From positions 1-64,000 of the IMG/VR virus record IMGVR_UViG_3300042991_000201: 64,000 nt of DNA; one strand, 5' to 3'. Below are positions 41,258-47,819 of this stretch, piece by piece (within the stretch, counting starts at the first letter, position 1; each line of letters begins with the position of its first letter). The notes beneath the pieces were generated by a model, which was not told where the DNA came from, searched no databases, and saw only the letters and a program-made list of their open reading frames with translations. The stretch is from a virus. Both the position numbers and the translations under genes were made by a program.

Positions 41258-41909
41258 CTCTTTTCATATCAGAATCGTCAAAGTCCACAGACCCGAATAT
41301 CTCTCGGCGCTTCTTCTCTGCATCAATGTCATTTCCCTTAGTGCTATCTCCACCAATCTCACCATGCAGTTTAATCAAAGCAAGTAGAGCCGCCAATGCC
41401 TTCTCTTTTGTGGGGAGGACATAGCGGGTAAACGTTGCGCCCGTCTTGCTATTGATGACGTACTCGATATTCTCTATGAGTTGTCTATGTTGCTTAGGTA
41501 TCTCAGATAAAGGACGAGCATAGTTATCGTCCGTGTAATAATTCCCTATATCGAGATTCACTATTGCTTCGTACTGAGCCATAACCCTATGAGGGAGCCT
41601 GACTACGGCACTACGCCAGACCTCCCCAAGTATCCTCTGATATGCCTGTTGTACGTTTGGTTTATCAATGAGTTTCTTTGCCGCTAATTTAGCATATTGC
41701 TTATTTACAGTATCAAATGCCTTCATATATGCGGCGGCACCATCGAAAGACGATTCAATATAATAATATACAAAAATTATCTCAGCAGGAGACAACCCCA
41801 AGCCCTCCACCAGAGCATTACTATACTCTGGGAGGACTGCCTGTATCTCTTTCTCGTTCTCAAGGGCTATCTCTTCCATAACTTCGTGGTCAAGTTTATG
41901 TTCTTTCAT
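41235..41909 (-). CDS. Terminase small subunit-like protein
   Basis: 224 residues. YYYIESSFDGAAAYMKAFDTVNKQYAKLAAKKLIDKPNVQQAYQRI near 47-95 follows the small terminase pattern (helix-turn-helix, 'A.....SxxxA..KL..P.V...'). Terminase_2-type proteins bind pac/cos DNA. The C-terminal part with TKEKALAALLALIKLHGE is typical as well. It is separated from the large subunit by the origin region and the small-gene operons, an unusual arrangement. Confidence 0.75.
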   Translation of the reverse strand: MKEHKLDHEVMEEIALENEKEIQAVLPEYSNALVEGLGLSPAEIIFVYYYIESSFDGAAAYMKAFDTVNKQYAKLAAKKLIDKPNVQQAYQRILGEVWRSAVVRLPHRVMAQYEAIVNLDIGNYYTDDNYARPLSEIPKQHRQLIENIEYVINSKTGATFTRYVLPTKEKALAALLALIKLHGEIGGDSTKGNDIDAEKKRREIFGSVDFDDSDMKRVDNLDRI

Positions 41910-42360
41910 GTGTATACTCCTGTAACTGTGCGATTTTCTTGGTATATTCTACACACAGAGTAAGGAGTTTGTCAATAGAGAAGTATACCCTATTACTACG
42001 AGTTGCCATATCACGAAGATTCCGTAAATCCTCTACACTGTAGTGTTCCCGCATCCAGTCAGGGTATAACTCTGGATCACCCCCAGAACACAGAGCTTGT
42101 GCGGCAAGACCCATGGTATGAGCATTACGTTCATCCCATCTCAGAGCGGGAGCGTATGAAGGGGGGTAATAGTATACCAGCACAAGGCGCTTGGTTATCC
42201 CAGAGATAACACATTTTCTATCTCGGAGACGTATATACTTCTTGAACAACTTATCAAGACCTCGCTCCAGCTTTTCCCGATTGGCTTCTGCTGGATCATT
42301 CTTACCCCTCACCCCCCGAGCATTAGTTTTAGGGGTGAGGGTAATAGACTTATAGTTCAT
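41896..42360 (-). CDS. NinG-like protein with degenerate zinc site
   Basis: 154 residues. The N-terminus is basic, then KYIRLRDRKCVISG and the segment WDERNAHTMGLAAQAL...YPDWMREHYSVEDLRNLRD follow the NinG/Rap layout. The expected first CxxC is CVIS, and the downstream HxxxH/Cys ligands are replaced (YYYPPSY). It may have lost the nuclease zinc site. Overlaps both neighbours. Confidence 0.45.
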   Translation of the reverse strand: MNYKSITLTPKTNARGVRGKNDPAEANREKLERGLDKLFKKYIRLRDRKCVISGITKRLVLVYYYPPSYAPALRWDERNAHTMGLAAQALCSGGDPELYPDWMREHYSVEDLRNLRDMATRSNRVYFSIDKLLTLCVEYTKKIAQLQEYTHERT

Positions 42361-42707
42361 CGCCCCCTCTCTAGCATTATCTCCTCTGCCCTCGCTATGG
42401 CTGTAGCTTCCATGCTATGCCTGTTATTGGTGTTTAGAACCTTCACATAACAGATATCATTTTCCTCATCATATCCTTCTACCAGATCAGCACCAGTCAC
42501 ACGATAATTCTCGTCTACACAAAACCATACAGAATCAGGTATGACATAAGGCACATCCACATTACCCTTGTCGATATGGAAATCCCCATCTACACTAGAT
42601 GACATATCCGCTACGAATTTATCTGCTTTCTCTTGGGTTGAAAAATAGAATGCACCCATGTCCTCTTCGTAAGAGTATAGCGTAACTATATAGATTTTAT
42701 CAATCAT
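42357..42707 (-). CDS. Hypothetical protein
   Basis: 116 residues from the ATG at 42707, six bases after AAAGGAGG. It starts MIDKIYIVTLYSYEEDMGAF with FSTQEKADKFVADM, a pattern seen in small phage proteins that carry one alpha/beta domain. Overlaps the NinG-like start by 4 bp. Confidence 0.65.
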   Translation of the reverse strand: MIDKIYIVTLYSYEEDMGAFYFSTQEKADKFVADMSSSVDGDFHIDKGNVDVPYVIPDSVWFCVDENYRVTGADLVEGYDEENDICYVKVLNTNNRHSMEATAIARAEEIMLERGR

Positions 42708-42744
42708 GCATAACCTCCTTTGCGTTTGGCCCCGTAACCCACTT

Positions 42745-42918
42745 CTAATAAACACTCTTAGCATCATAGTTCATTTCGGGTATCATGTCAAATACTTTAT
42801 GATAGTAGTTACCTCCTTGACATTGCCTATGAAATTTAGCCGCTTTGACTGCATCATCTTCTGATGAATCTATCCCAACTGGAAAACTGTATACATTAGT
42901 TCCATATCGATATGCCAT
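42745..42918 (-). CDS. 57-residue hypothetical protein
   Basis: Open frame starting MAYRYGTNVYSFPVGIDSSE; ribosome site weak. It fills the gap between two genes and contains the promoter for the next one. Probably real but short. Confidence 0.5.
   Translation of the reverse strand: MAYRYGTNVYSFPVGIDSSEDDAVKAAKFHRQCQGGNYYHKVFDMIPEMNYDAKSVY
42763..42791 (-). promoter_or_regulatory. Sigma70-like promoter inside a small gene
   Basis: Minus strand TTGACA (42791-42786), 17 bp, TATGAT (42768-42763), about 56 bp upstream of the gene at 42707. Confidence 0.55.
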
Positions 42919-42953
42919 TACTAGATATACACGCTATGACTGGGGTATATCAC

Positions 42954-43565
42954 TCATACTTCTGTTTTCTTTTTTTGTGCTTCAACGAATTCCTGTCTCA
43001 TTGCCTCTTTACGTTCTCTAGCTTGCTGATGGAAGTATGTATACATTTCTATCCGCATCCTCCGGCGCTCATCTCTTGGTATCTCCATGTATGTAGGGAT
43101 ATCTACACCCCAATAGTTCAAGAGCTTATCCTCAAACAGATCATAGCTTTCCTGCTTGTAATTCCTTGGCTCTATGAAGTACATCCTCTTGGCATCTTTC
43201 ATGTGCCTTACCAGATCACTATGGTTCTGACCCATATACCTATTCATTCGGGTCTTGAGCCTCCAGCGCCACTTCTGTCTACGTCTATGCACTTCTGGCG
43301 CTCTGTCTCGATGCTCTAGATACTCACTATCAATACGACCAAATCCGGGAATTATGACATTACGTTTACCAAAGTACAAGGCGAAAGACAGGGCATAAAG
43401 GATGGCCTTGGTCATCTTTTTGTAATCGACACGAGATGCCAGTTCTGGTTCACACAGAAAAGCGAGATTGGCAAGATGTGTATACTCATAATCCTTTGTG
43501 GAAATGGAGTCCATGTAAGCATCAAGTCGTTGTGCCCTGTTGCCGTCCTTGTAATACTGAAGCAT
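42954..43565 (-). CDS. Basic hypothetical protein
   Basis: 203 residues from the ATG at 43565, in a TAATG overlap with the small membrane protein gene. Central and C-terminal parts are strikingly basic (HRRRQKWRWRLKTRMNRYMG; RDERRRMRIEMYTYFHQQARERKEAMR), suggesting nucleic-acid binding. No family recognised. Confidence 0.65.
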   Translation of the reverse strand: MLQYYKDGNRAQRLDAYMDSISTKDYEYTHLANLAFLCEPELASRVDYKKMTKAILYALSFALYFGKRNVIIPGFGRIDSEYLEHRDRAPEVHRRRQKWRWRLKTRMNRYMGQNHSDLVRHMKDAKRMYFIEPRNYKQESYDLFEDKLLNYWGVDIPTYMEIPRDERRRMRIEMYTYFHQQARERKEAMRQEFVEAQKKKTEV

Positions 43566-43675
43566 TAGTTGTGTCCTATGTAATACTTGAAGTATTTCTG
43601 GACAAGTACGGTAACACATACTCCAGCAAAGAAGCAACAGGCAAAGCAGATATACATTCGATCTATGAGACTCAT
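43565..43675 (-). CDS. 36-residue membrane protein
   Basis: Starts MSLIDRMYICFACCFFAGVC and is one Cys-rich hydrophobic span followed by a basic tail. ATGA overlap upstream, TAATG overlap downstream and AAGGA six bases before the ATG support expression. Confidence 0.6.
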   Translation of the reverse strand: MSLIDRMYICFACCFFAGVCVTVLVQKYFKYYIGHN

Positions 43676-44001
43676 TTTGATTCCTTATTTGTGGGTATAC
43701 GACCAAAGGCATCACACTCCGTTAAGTATTCATCTTCAGTCAATACTTGAGATTCCTTCTGTCTGATTGCATCTGGGGCGATGGTGGAGAGAGCTTTCTT
43801 CAGCCTGTTAAGTTCGTATACTATAGATTTCAGATCGCGGAAGAATGTTCTGTCCTCTGGCTCTGTTAAAACACAAGTAAACCCTTCTGGCCCTATAAGC
43901 AACTCGTAGTATTCACACACCCCAAACAGTTCTCGTTCGTCTGGTGTAGCAACTCGGTATTCAACAAGGGACTCGCGGATCATATCGATGTTGGATTTCA
44001 T
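43672..44001 (-). CDS. Hypothetical protein
   Basis: 109 residues, acidic. It contains RTFFRDLKSIVYELNRLKKAL, an amphipathic helix, and ends TNKESK. No family recognised. It is the second gene of the operon starting at 44240. Confidence 0.65.
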   Translation of the reverse strand: MKSNIDMIRESLVEYRVATPDERELFGVCEYYELLIGPEGFTCVLTEPEDRTFFRDLKSIVYELNRLKKALSTIAPDAIRQKESQVLTEDEYLTECDAFGRIPTNKESK

Positions 44002-44006
44002 ATCGA

Positions 44007-44240
44007 CTACTCCCTAAATCCATTGTAAATTTCAATGGTGTTTTTATTCAGAACGACACGACCATATCGTTTGATGAAAGTTTGCAGTTCTTCAATGGTG
44101 CTAATCTCTACATAGAGGGGGGTATACAATTCATCCCATTCATCTATAAGCTCTTCATTCTCGTCAAAATCGAATCCAAGAGCAATCTGCTGTTCCTTAT
44201 CCAAACTAAACGCATTAGTAACTGTCAACCTGTATTGCAT
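44007..44240 (-). CDS. Acidic hypothetical protein
   Basis: 77 residues from the ATG at 44240. Strongly acidic middle (FDFDENEELIDEWDELYTPL). GGAGG five bases upstream lies in the loop of an inverted repeat (ATTGCAT...ATGCAAT) whose second arm includes the start codon, so translation may be controlled by folding. First gene of the leftward operon. Confidence 0.7.
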   Translation of the reverse strand: MQYRLTVTNAFSLDKEQQIALGFDFDENEELIDEWDELYTPLYVEISTIEELQTFIKRYGRVVLNKNTIEIYNGFRE

Positions 44241-44259
44241 GTGTGCCTCCATGCAATAG

Positions 44260-44288
44260 AAGATACCACAATACTTATAAAATGTCAA
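44260..44288 (-). promoter_or_regulatory. Sigma70-like promoter, first of the leftward genes
   Basis: Minus strand TTGACA (44288-44283), 17 bp, TATCTT (44265-44260), about 20 bp before the start at 44240. Confidence 0.65.
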
Positions 44289-44521
44289 GAAGAAAAACGT
44301 GGGGCGGCGAGGATATCGATAAGATGCTAGGAGCGAGTGCAAGCGCACTGAACAAGGATAGTGCGCCATTGCGTTTATTACGTCCATTTGACGGAAAGTA
44401 CGCACTACCTATAACAAATGTCACCACAGCCCGCCTCGTTAAACTGGTGGGATATTTGCCTGAAGTATATGGGGTAAAATCTTTGCATACTCCCAGCATA
44501 GCCAAAAAACGGAAACAGTAG
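44282..44521 (+). CDS. Possible small basic protein
   Basis: 79 residues, MSRRKTWGGEDIDKMLGASA onwards, ending with KKRKQ. The composition is protein-like and it could be a small DNA-binding protein, but no ribosome site precedes the ATG, which overlaps the minus-strand promoter. Low certainty. Confidence 0.35.
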   Translation: MSRRKTWGGEDIDKMLGASASALNKDSAPLRLLRPFDGKYALPITNVTTARLVKLVGYLPEVYGVKSLHTPSIAKKRKQ

Positions 44522-44655
44522 CGAAAGCATAAAGCTAGGTAGACCAATAGGACAAGGCAGAAAAGTGCCGGAAGCGGCGGCGGCGGGGCAATCCTCCTAT
44601 AATTTTTCCTATTTAGGAGAATAGTAGGATTTATACTTACATAGGGAACTATATA

Positions 44656-44745
44656 GCACTCTATTTTATAGCACTCTATTCTATAGCACTCTATTTTATA
44701 GCACTCTATTCTATAGCACTCTATTCTATAGCACTCTATTTATAT
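44656..44745 (+). repeat. 15-bp tandem repeat, six copies
   Basis: GCACTCTATTYTATA begins at 44656, 44671, 44686, 44701, 44716 and 44731, an exact 15-bp period with only one T/C variable position; the last copy diverges at its end. Confidence 0.9.
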
Positions 44746-44938
44746 TATATCTATAGTCTATTCTAAGTATCCTAGTTTCTCAAGTATTCAAATCTCAAAT
44801 TTATATTATATAGTTTTTATTAGGAATTTATGACCATGAACGAAGTGAATGGTCTAGGACAAAGATAAATACGAAGTATTTTCTGAAGTCCTATATTCTC
44901 TTATATTCTCTTCTCTTATATTATATTATATTAGTTAG

Positions 44939-45073
44939 ATGCATTTTCTGCACGGGTCTACATGGAAAAATTCATCAAAATCCCTAAAAAGCTATGCACT
45001 TTCTGCATACCCATGCACTTTCTGCACGGCTTTTGGGTAAGTCCTTATTAGATGCACTTTCTGCACGGGTCTA
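44939..45073 (+). repeat. Four dispersed copies of ATGCACTTTCTGCACGG
   Basis: Copies at 44939 (ATGCATTTTCTGCACGGG), 44994 (ATGCACTTTCTGCATACC), 45013 and 45052, all in the same orientation; the first and last extend to ...GGGTCTA. Each contains TGCA-N5-TGCA, which has operator-like symmetry. Confidence 0.85.
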
Positions 45074-45137
45074 GTAGATTGGAATTTGTTTCCGTCTATC
45101 TCTATTGTATATAGGTTCATATAAGTCAGTACCCCCC

Positions 45138-45166
45138 TTGACATTTTATATGTACTTCATTATTGG
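45138..45166 (+). promoter_or_regulatory. Weak sigma70-like promoter
   Basis: TTGACA (45138-45143), 17 bp, TATTGG (45161-45166), 65 bp downstream of the last TGCA-repeat. Confidence 0.4.
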
Positions 45167-45315
45167 GATTTCAGGCTCCACATATAGTGGCCGGAAAATT
45201 GGAAGAGAATGAGCGAAGTCAGGTTTCGATCATGTATCTTCTATATTATTCTAGTGCCCATTGACAGATTTTCAAGAATCTGTTATTTTTATTCGCGTTA
45301 AGTGGCTGCAACCCC

Positions 45316-45344
45316 TTGACAATGCTTTCTTGTGACGGCATAAT
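45316..45344 (+). promoter_or_regulatory. Early rightward promoter
   Basis: TTGACA (45316-45321), 17 bp, CATAAT (45339-45344). It drives the KilAC/KilA-N genes through a structured leader. Confidence 0.7.
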
Positions 45345-45350
45345 GATAGA

Positions 45351-45421
45351 GCGTTATTTGATTCTAAAGGAAGTCGTCACCTTCCTTGAACCTTTGCAGA
45401 GGGGAATCAAATAGCGCTTTT
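45351..45421 (+). promoter_or_regulatory. Structured leader / possible attenuator
   Basis: A 14-bp stem (45351-45364 with 45404-45417, one G-U) begins at about the transcription start and is followed by TTTT. A second hairpin AAGGAAG / CTTCCTT (45367-45373, 45381-45387) is nested inside. It ends 20 bp before the next ATG. Confidence 0.6.
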
Positions 45422-45440
45422 CTATTTAGAGGGGTCAGAT

Positions 45441-46046
45441 ATGGACAATGACATGAGTGTCTATGGAGACAAGAGGATGACAGTTAAGGAAGTAGCAGAT
45501 ATCCTTGGTTATGAGTATGATACCATACGAAAAAAGATCAAGGAACTATTTCCAGAGAACGTAGAACAGGGTAAGTCTACGTTGCTCACAGAAGTACAGG
45601 TGGTTGAATTGAAGAAACGCCTAGTTCCACGCACTGCGGCATTGAAATCCGGGGTTGATTCTGCATCTACTGAACTCGAAATGAAGCAGAAAACCGTTGA
45701 AGTAATGGCTTGGCTTATGGGACAAGTAGAACAAGAAAAAGCCGCTCGTATGGAAGCAGAGCGTAAACATGCCATATTGATGCACGTTTCAAAGACGTAT
45801 ACCGCTACTGAGATTGCTAAAGAGCTTAATCTGAAGTCAGCACAGGAGTTGAACAGACTCCTTGTGGATAGGAAAATTCAGTATAAACAGAATAATACTT
45901 GGGTGCTGTATTCAGACTATTCCGATTTAGGTTATACTGAAATAAAGCAGAAGGTATTAGATACAGGGCGCATCGTATATGATCGACATTTTACTCAGGA
46001 TGGTCGTGCATTCCTTCTAGGTCTATTTTCTAAGGAATTGGTATGA
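45441..46046 (+). CDS. Antirepressor-like protein with KilAC domain
   Basis: 201 residues. The N-terminus is a HTH of the MerR/Rha-like type (MTVKEVADILGYEYDTIRKKI). A linker helix follows. Residues 110-200 form a KilAC/ANT domain (YTATEIAKELNLKSAQELNRLLVDRKIQYKQNNTWVLY...), as in phage antirepressors. It is the first rightward early gene and probably a transcription regulator of the lysis/early switch. The stop overlaps the next start (ATGA). Confidence 0.83.
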   Translation: MDNDMSVYGDKRMTVKEVADILGYEYDTIRKKIKELFPENVEQGKSTLLTEVQVVELKKRLVPRTAALKSGVDSASTELEMKQKTVEVMAWLMGQVEQEKAARMEAERKHAILMHVSKTYTATEIAKELNLKSAQELNRLLVDRKIQYKQNNTWVLYSDYSDLGYTEIKQKVLDTGRIVYDRHFTQDGRAFLLGLFSKELV

Positions 46047-46618
46047 AATCTTCGGATTATGAAATGATAGAATATAATGGAATAAAAGTAAATGCCATTT
46101 ATTATGGAGAAGGGCAACTGGCCCTTATATGCCTTACAGATATATGTAAGTATTTCGGTAGACGTATTGATAAATATGTTTCTACTAATTATTGTGATCG
46201 AAGTTCATGGGAAGCCTATAGGGGGAAAGGAGGAGGTACTTATGGGTCTAGGGAGGATGCTGATGCAATTATAGCTTGGTGTACATACAAACCAGCATCT
46301 AAATTTCGCAGATTGGAGTTAGACTTTTTAGATGTGGTAGAAGCAATCCTTCCTAGTATGCCTCAACGCCCTTTAACTCTGTTACGTCAATATGAAGTTG
46401 TTTCCTATCGTTTGGATGGGTACATTCCCGAATGGCAGATCGCTATTGAGTATGATGAGGCATATCATAAGAATAAGTGGCAACAACGGTTGGATGAGGA
46501 TAGACAAAAAGCAATTATTAAAGCATTACATGGTAAAGTGCATTTTGTGCGGATAGCAGAAGGAGAGGAAGCAGAAGGCTTGGCAGAAATTATAAAACTT
46601 CTGTTGGGGAAGGAGTAG
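46043..46618 (+). CDS. KilA-N-like protein fused to a PD-(D/E)XK/DUF559-like nuclease
   Basis: 191 residues. Residues 5-100 follow the KilA-N pattern (NGIKVNAIYYGEGQLALICLTDICKYFG ... FLDVVEAI). Residues 110-180 (YRLDGYIPEWQIAIEYDEAYHKNKWQQRLDEDRQKAIIKAL, then VHFVRI) resemble DUF559/Vsr-like nucleases (D ... IEYDE..H ... D..R). The fusion would target a nuclease to specific DNA, a homing-like or exclusion function. Both halves are inferred from pattern. Confidence 0.6.
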   Translation: MKSSDYEMIEYNGIKVNAIYYGEGQLALICLTDICKYFGRRIDKYVSTNYCDRSSWEAYRGKGGGTYGSREDADAIIAWCTYKPASKFRRLELDFLDVVEAILPSMPQRPLTLLRQYEVVSYRLDGYIPEWQIAIEYDEAYHKNKWQQRLDEDRQKAIIKALHGKVHFVRIAEGEEAEGLAEIIKLLLGKE

Positions 46619-46671
46619 TCCTATGATAAAAGGAGAATTGGAAAATAGTTTTTATTGAAGGGTGTCTGGCA

Positions 46672-46736
46672 GATCGACACCCTTGGGGGCAAGTAAGAAG
46701 TAACTATCATCAATGAATTTGGATTATATTTTGTCA
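46672..46736 (+). pseudogene. Decayed fragment of a BRO gene
   Basis: About 65 bp closely match 47237-47300 of the intact BRO-type gene (GATCGACACCCTTGGGGG...AACTATCATCAATGA) but with stops and no full frame. It is a relic of a tandem duplication. Confidence 0.75.
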
Positions 46737-46761
46737 TATTTTGCTATAGCAAGGAGTAAAT

Positions 46762-46911
46762 ATGAGTAATAAGCTACAACTTTTCGGTTTTGAAGCTCAA
46801 GATATTAGGGTATTCGTCAGAGGGATGTCTTGTGGGGTACTTAAAGTAACTCATTCTATAATGACGAGAGCCAAAAAATTGGCCGTTCTCCTAAATTCTG
46901 GGGAAAAGTAA
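46762..46911 (+). CDS. Truncated BRO-N paralogue, 49 residues
   Basis: AAGGAG six bases upstream. The first 17 residues (MSNKLQLFGFEAQDIRV) nearly equal those of the gene at 47070 (MNNELQLFGFDGQDIRV), after which the frame diverges and stops. It is either a broken copy or a short regulator made from the BRO N-terminus. Confidence 0.55.
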   Translation: MSNKLQLFGFEAQDIRVFVRGMSCGVLKVTHSIMTRAKKLAVLLNSGEK

Positions 46912-46921
46912 CTAAACCCCC

Positions 46922-46950
46922 TTGACTTTTCTGTGACTATGTATTATATT
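46922..46950 (+). promoter_or_regulatory. Promoter of the BRO-type gene
   Basis: TTGACT (46922-46927), 17 bp, TATATT (46945-46950). Confidence 0.7.
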
Positions 46951-46966
46951 CATGGGCGTACCATAG

Positions 46967-47054
46967 ATTGATTACGCGAGAGTGACAGCTTACGCAATCA
47001 ATTAGTCGCTTTTACCCCTCTAAGCCGTCTGTCACCGGCAAGGAGGGGTTTTTT
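46967..47054 (+). promoter_or_regulatory. Leader with terminator and alternative hairpin (attenuator)
   Basis: A strong hairpin (ACCCCTC 47014-47020 with GAGGGGT 47043-47049, inner GCCG/CGGC) followed by six T is a full intrinsic terminator lying between the promoter and the BRO gene. Its loop sequence CTGTCAC (47029-47035) can pair with GTGACAG (46982-46988), and ATTGATT/AATCAAT (46967-46973, 46996-47002) can form another stem. The structures exclude each other, as in transcription attenuators. Confidence 0.7.
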
Positions 47055-47069
47055 ATATAAGGAGTCTCT

Positions 47070-47819
47070 ATGAATAATGAACTGCAACTTTTCGGTTTTG
47101 ATGGTCAGGACATTAGGGTATCCATGCAGAATGGAGAGCCGTGGTTTGTACTCAAGGATGTGTGTGGAGTGCTTGGGGTGGGTAATTCTAGGGATGTGTC
47201 TGCTAGACTTGCTGATGATGAGAAGGGGGTAGATTTGATCGACACCCTTGGGGGTAAACAAGAAGTAACTATCATCAATGAGTTTGGGCTATATTCTGTT
47301 CTAAGTCGTTCGGATAAGCCAGAAGCAAAACGATTCCAGCGATGGGTCAACCACGAAGTTCTTCCATCTATTCGTAAGCATGGCGGCTATATTGTAGGTC
47401 AGAGTGAGATGAGTAGGGAGGAATTTCTAGCTAAAGCTCTTCGTATATCTGATGATATTCTCAAAGAAAAAGACGTTCTCATTGCTAAACAGGGTCAAGA
47501 ACTTATAGTGGCACAACCAAAGATAGAGAGCTTTGATGCTCTTATGCGTAGTACAGATCACATGAGTATTACAGAATGCGCCAAGCATTTCAATCTTCAT
47601 CCAAAAGTTTATGTATTCCCTTATCTTAGGGAGCATGGCTATCTAACTTCTAAAGAGCTTCCTAGCCAGAAGGCGCTTGATGGGGGTTATATGGTACTTC
47701 GCCAAAATCCTATTCCCGGAACAGATAGATTCAACTCCCAAGCTATTGTACTTAAAAAACACTTGGAGGTTTGGAGGACTAAACTGGTTCCTAAAATTAT
47801 GAAAGAGTTTGATCTATGA
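47070..47819 (+). CDS. BRO-type antirepressor (BRO-N plus KilAC)
   Basis: 249 residues. Residues 1-110 are a BRO-N domain (VSMQNGEPWFVLKDVCGVLGV ... INEFGLYSVLSRSDKPEAKRFQRWVNHEVLPSIRKHGGY), which is a textbook match. Residues 150-245 are a C-terminal KilAC-like domain. The DNA-binding regulator is common in phages. Read from a promoter with an attenuator-like leader; upstream lie two fragments of a duplicated copy. The stop overlaps the next start. Confidence 0.93.
   Translation: MNNELQLFGFDGQDIRVSMQNGEPWFVLKDVCGVLGVGNSRDVSARLADDEKGVDLIDTLGGKQEVTIINEFGLYSVLSRSDKPEAKRFQRWVNHEVLPSIRKHGGYIVGQSEMSREEFLAKALRISDDILKEKDVLIAKQGQELIVAQPKIESFDALMRSTDHMSITECAKHFNLHPKVYVFPYLREHGYLTSKELPSQKALDGGYMVLRQNPIPGTDRFNSQAIVLKKHLEVWRTKLVPKIMKEFDL

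Larger units (their letters stand above)
44522..45440. other. Early regulatory region with two repeat families
   Basis: About 0.9 kb without a supported gene between leftward and rightward transcription. It contains a 15-bp tandem array, four copies of a TGCACTTTCTGCA motif, two plus-strand promoter candidates and a structured leader. It is the likely control point for the rightward early genes. Confidence 0.7.

Noticed and set aside
44275-44547. 90-codon open frame on the minus strand opposite the 44282 ORF
   Set aside because: No ribosome site, low-complexity hydrophobic composition, and its promoter and neighbours do not fit; judged a shadow.
44656-44745. Possible CRISPR array
   Set aside because: The unit is 15 bp with no unique spacers, so it is a simple tandem repeat.
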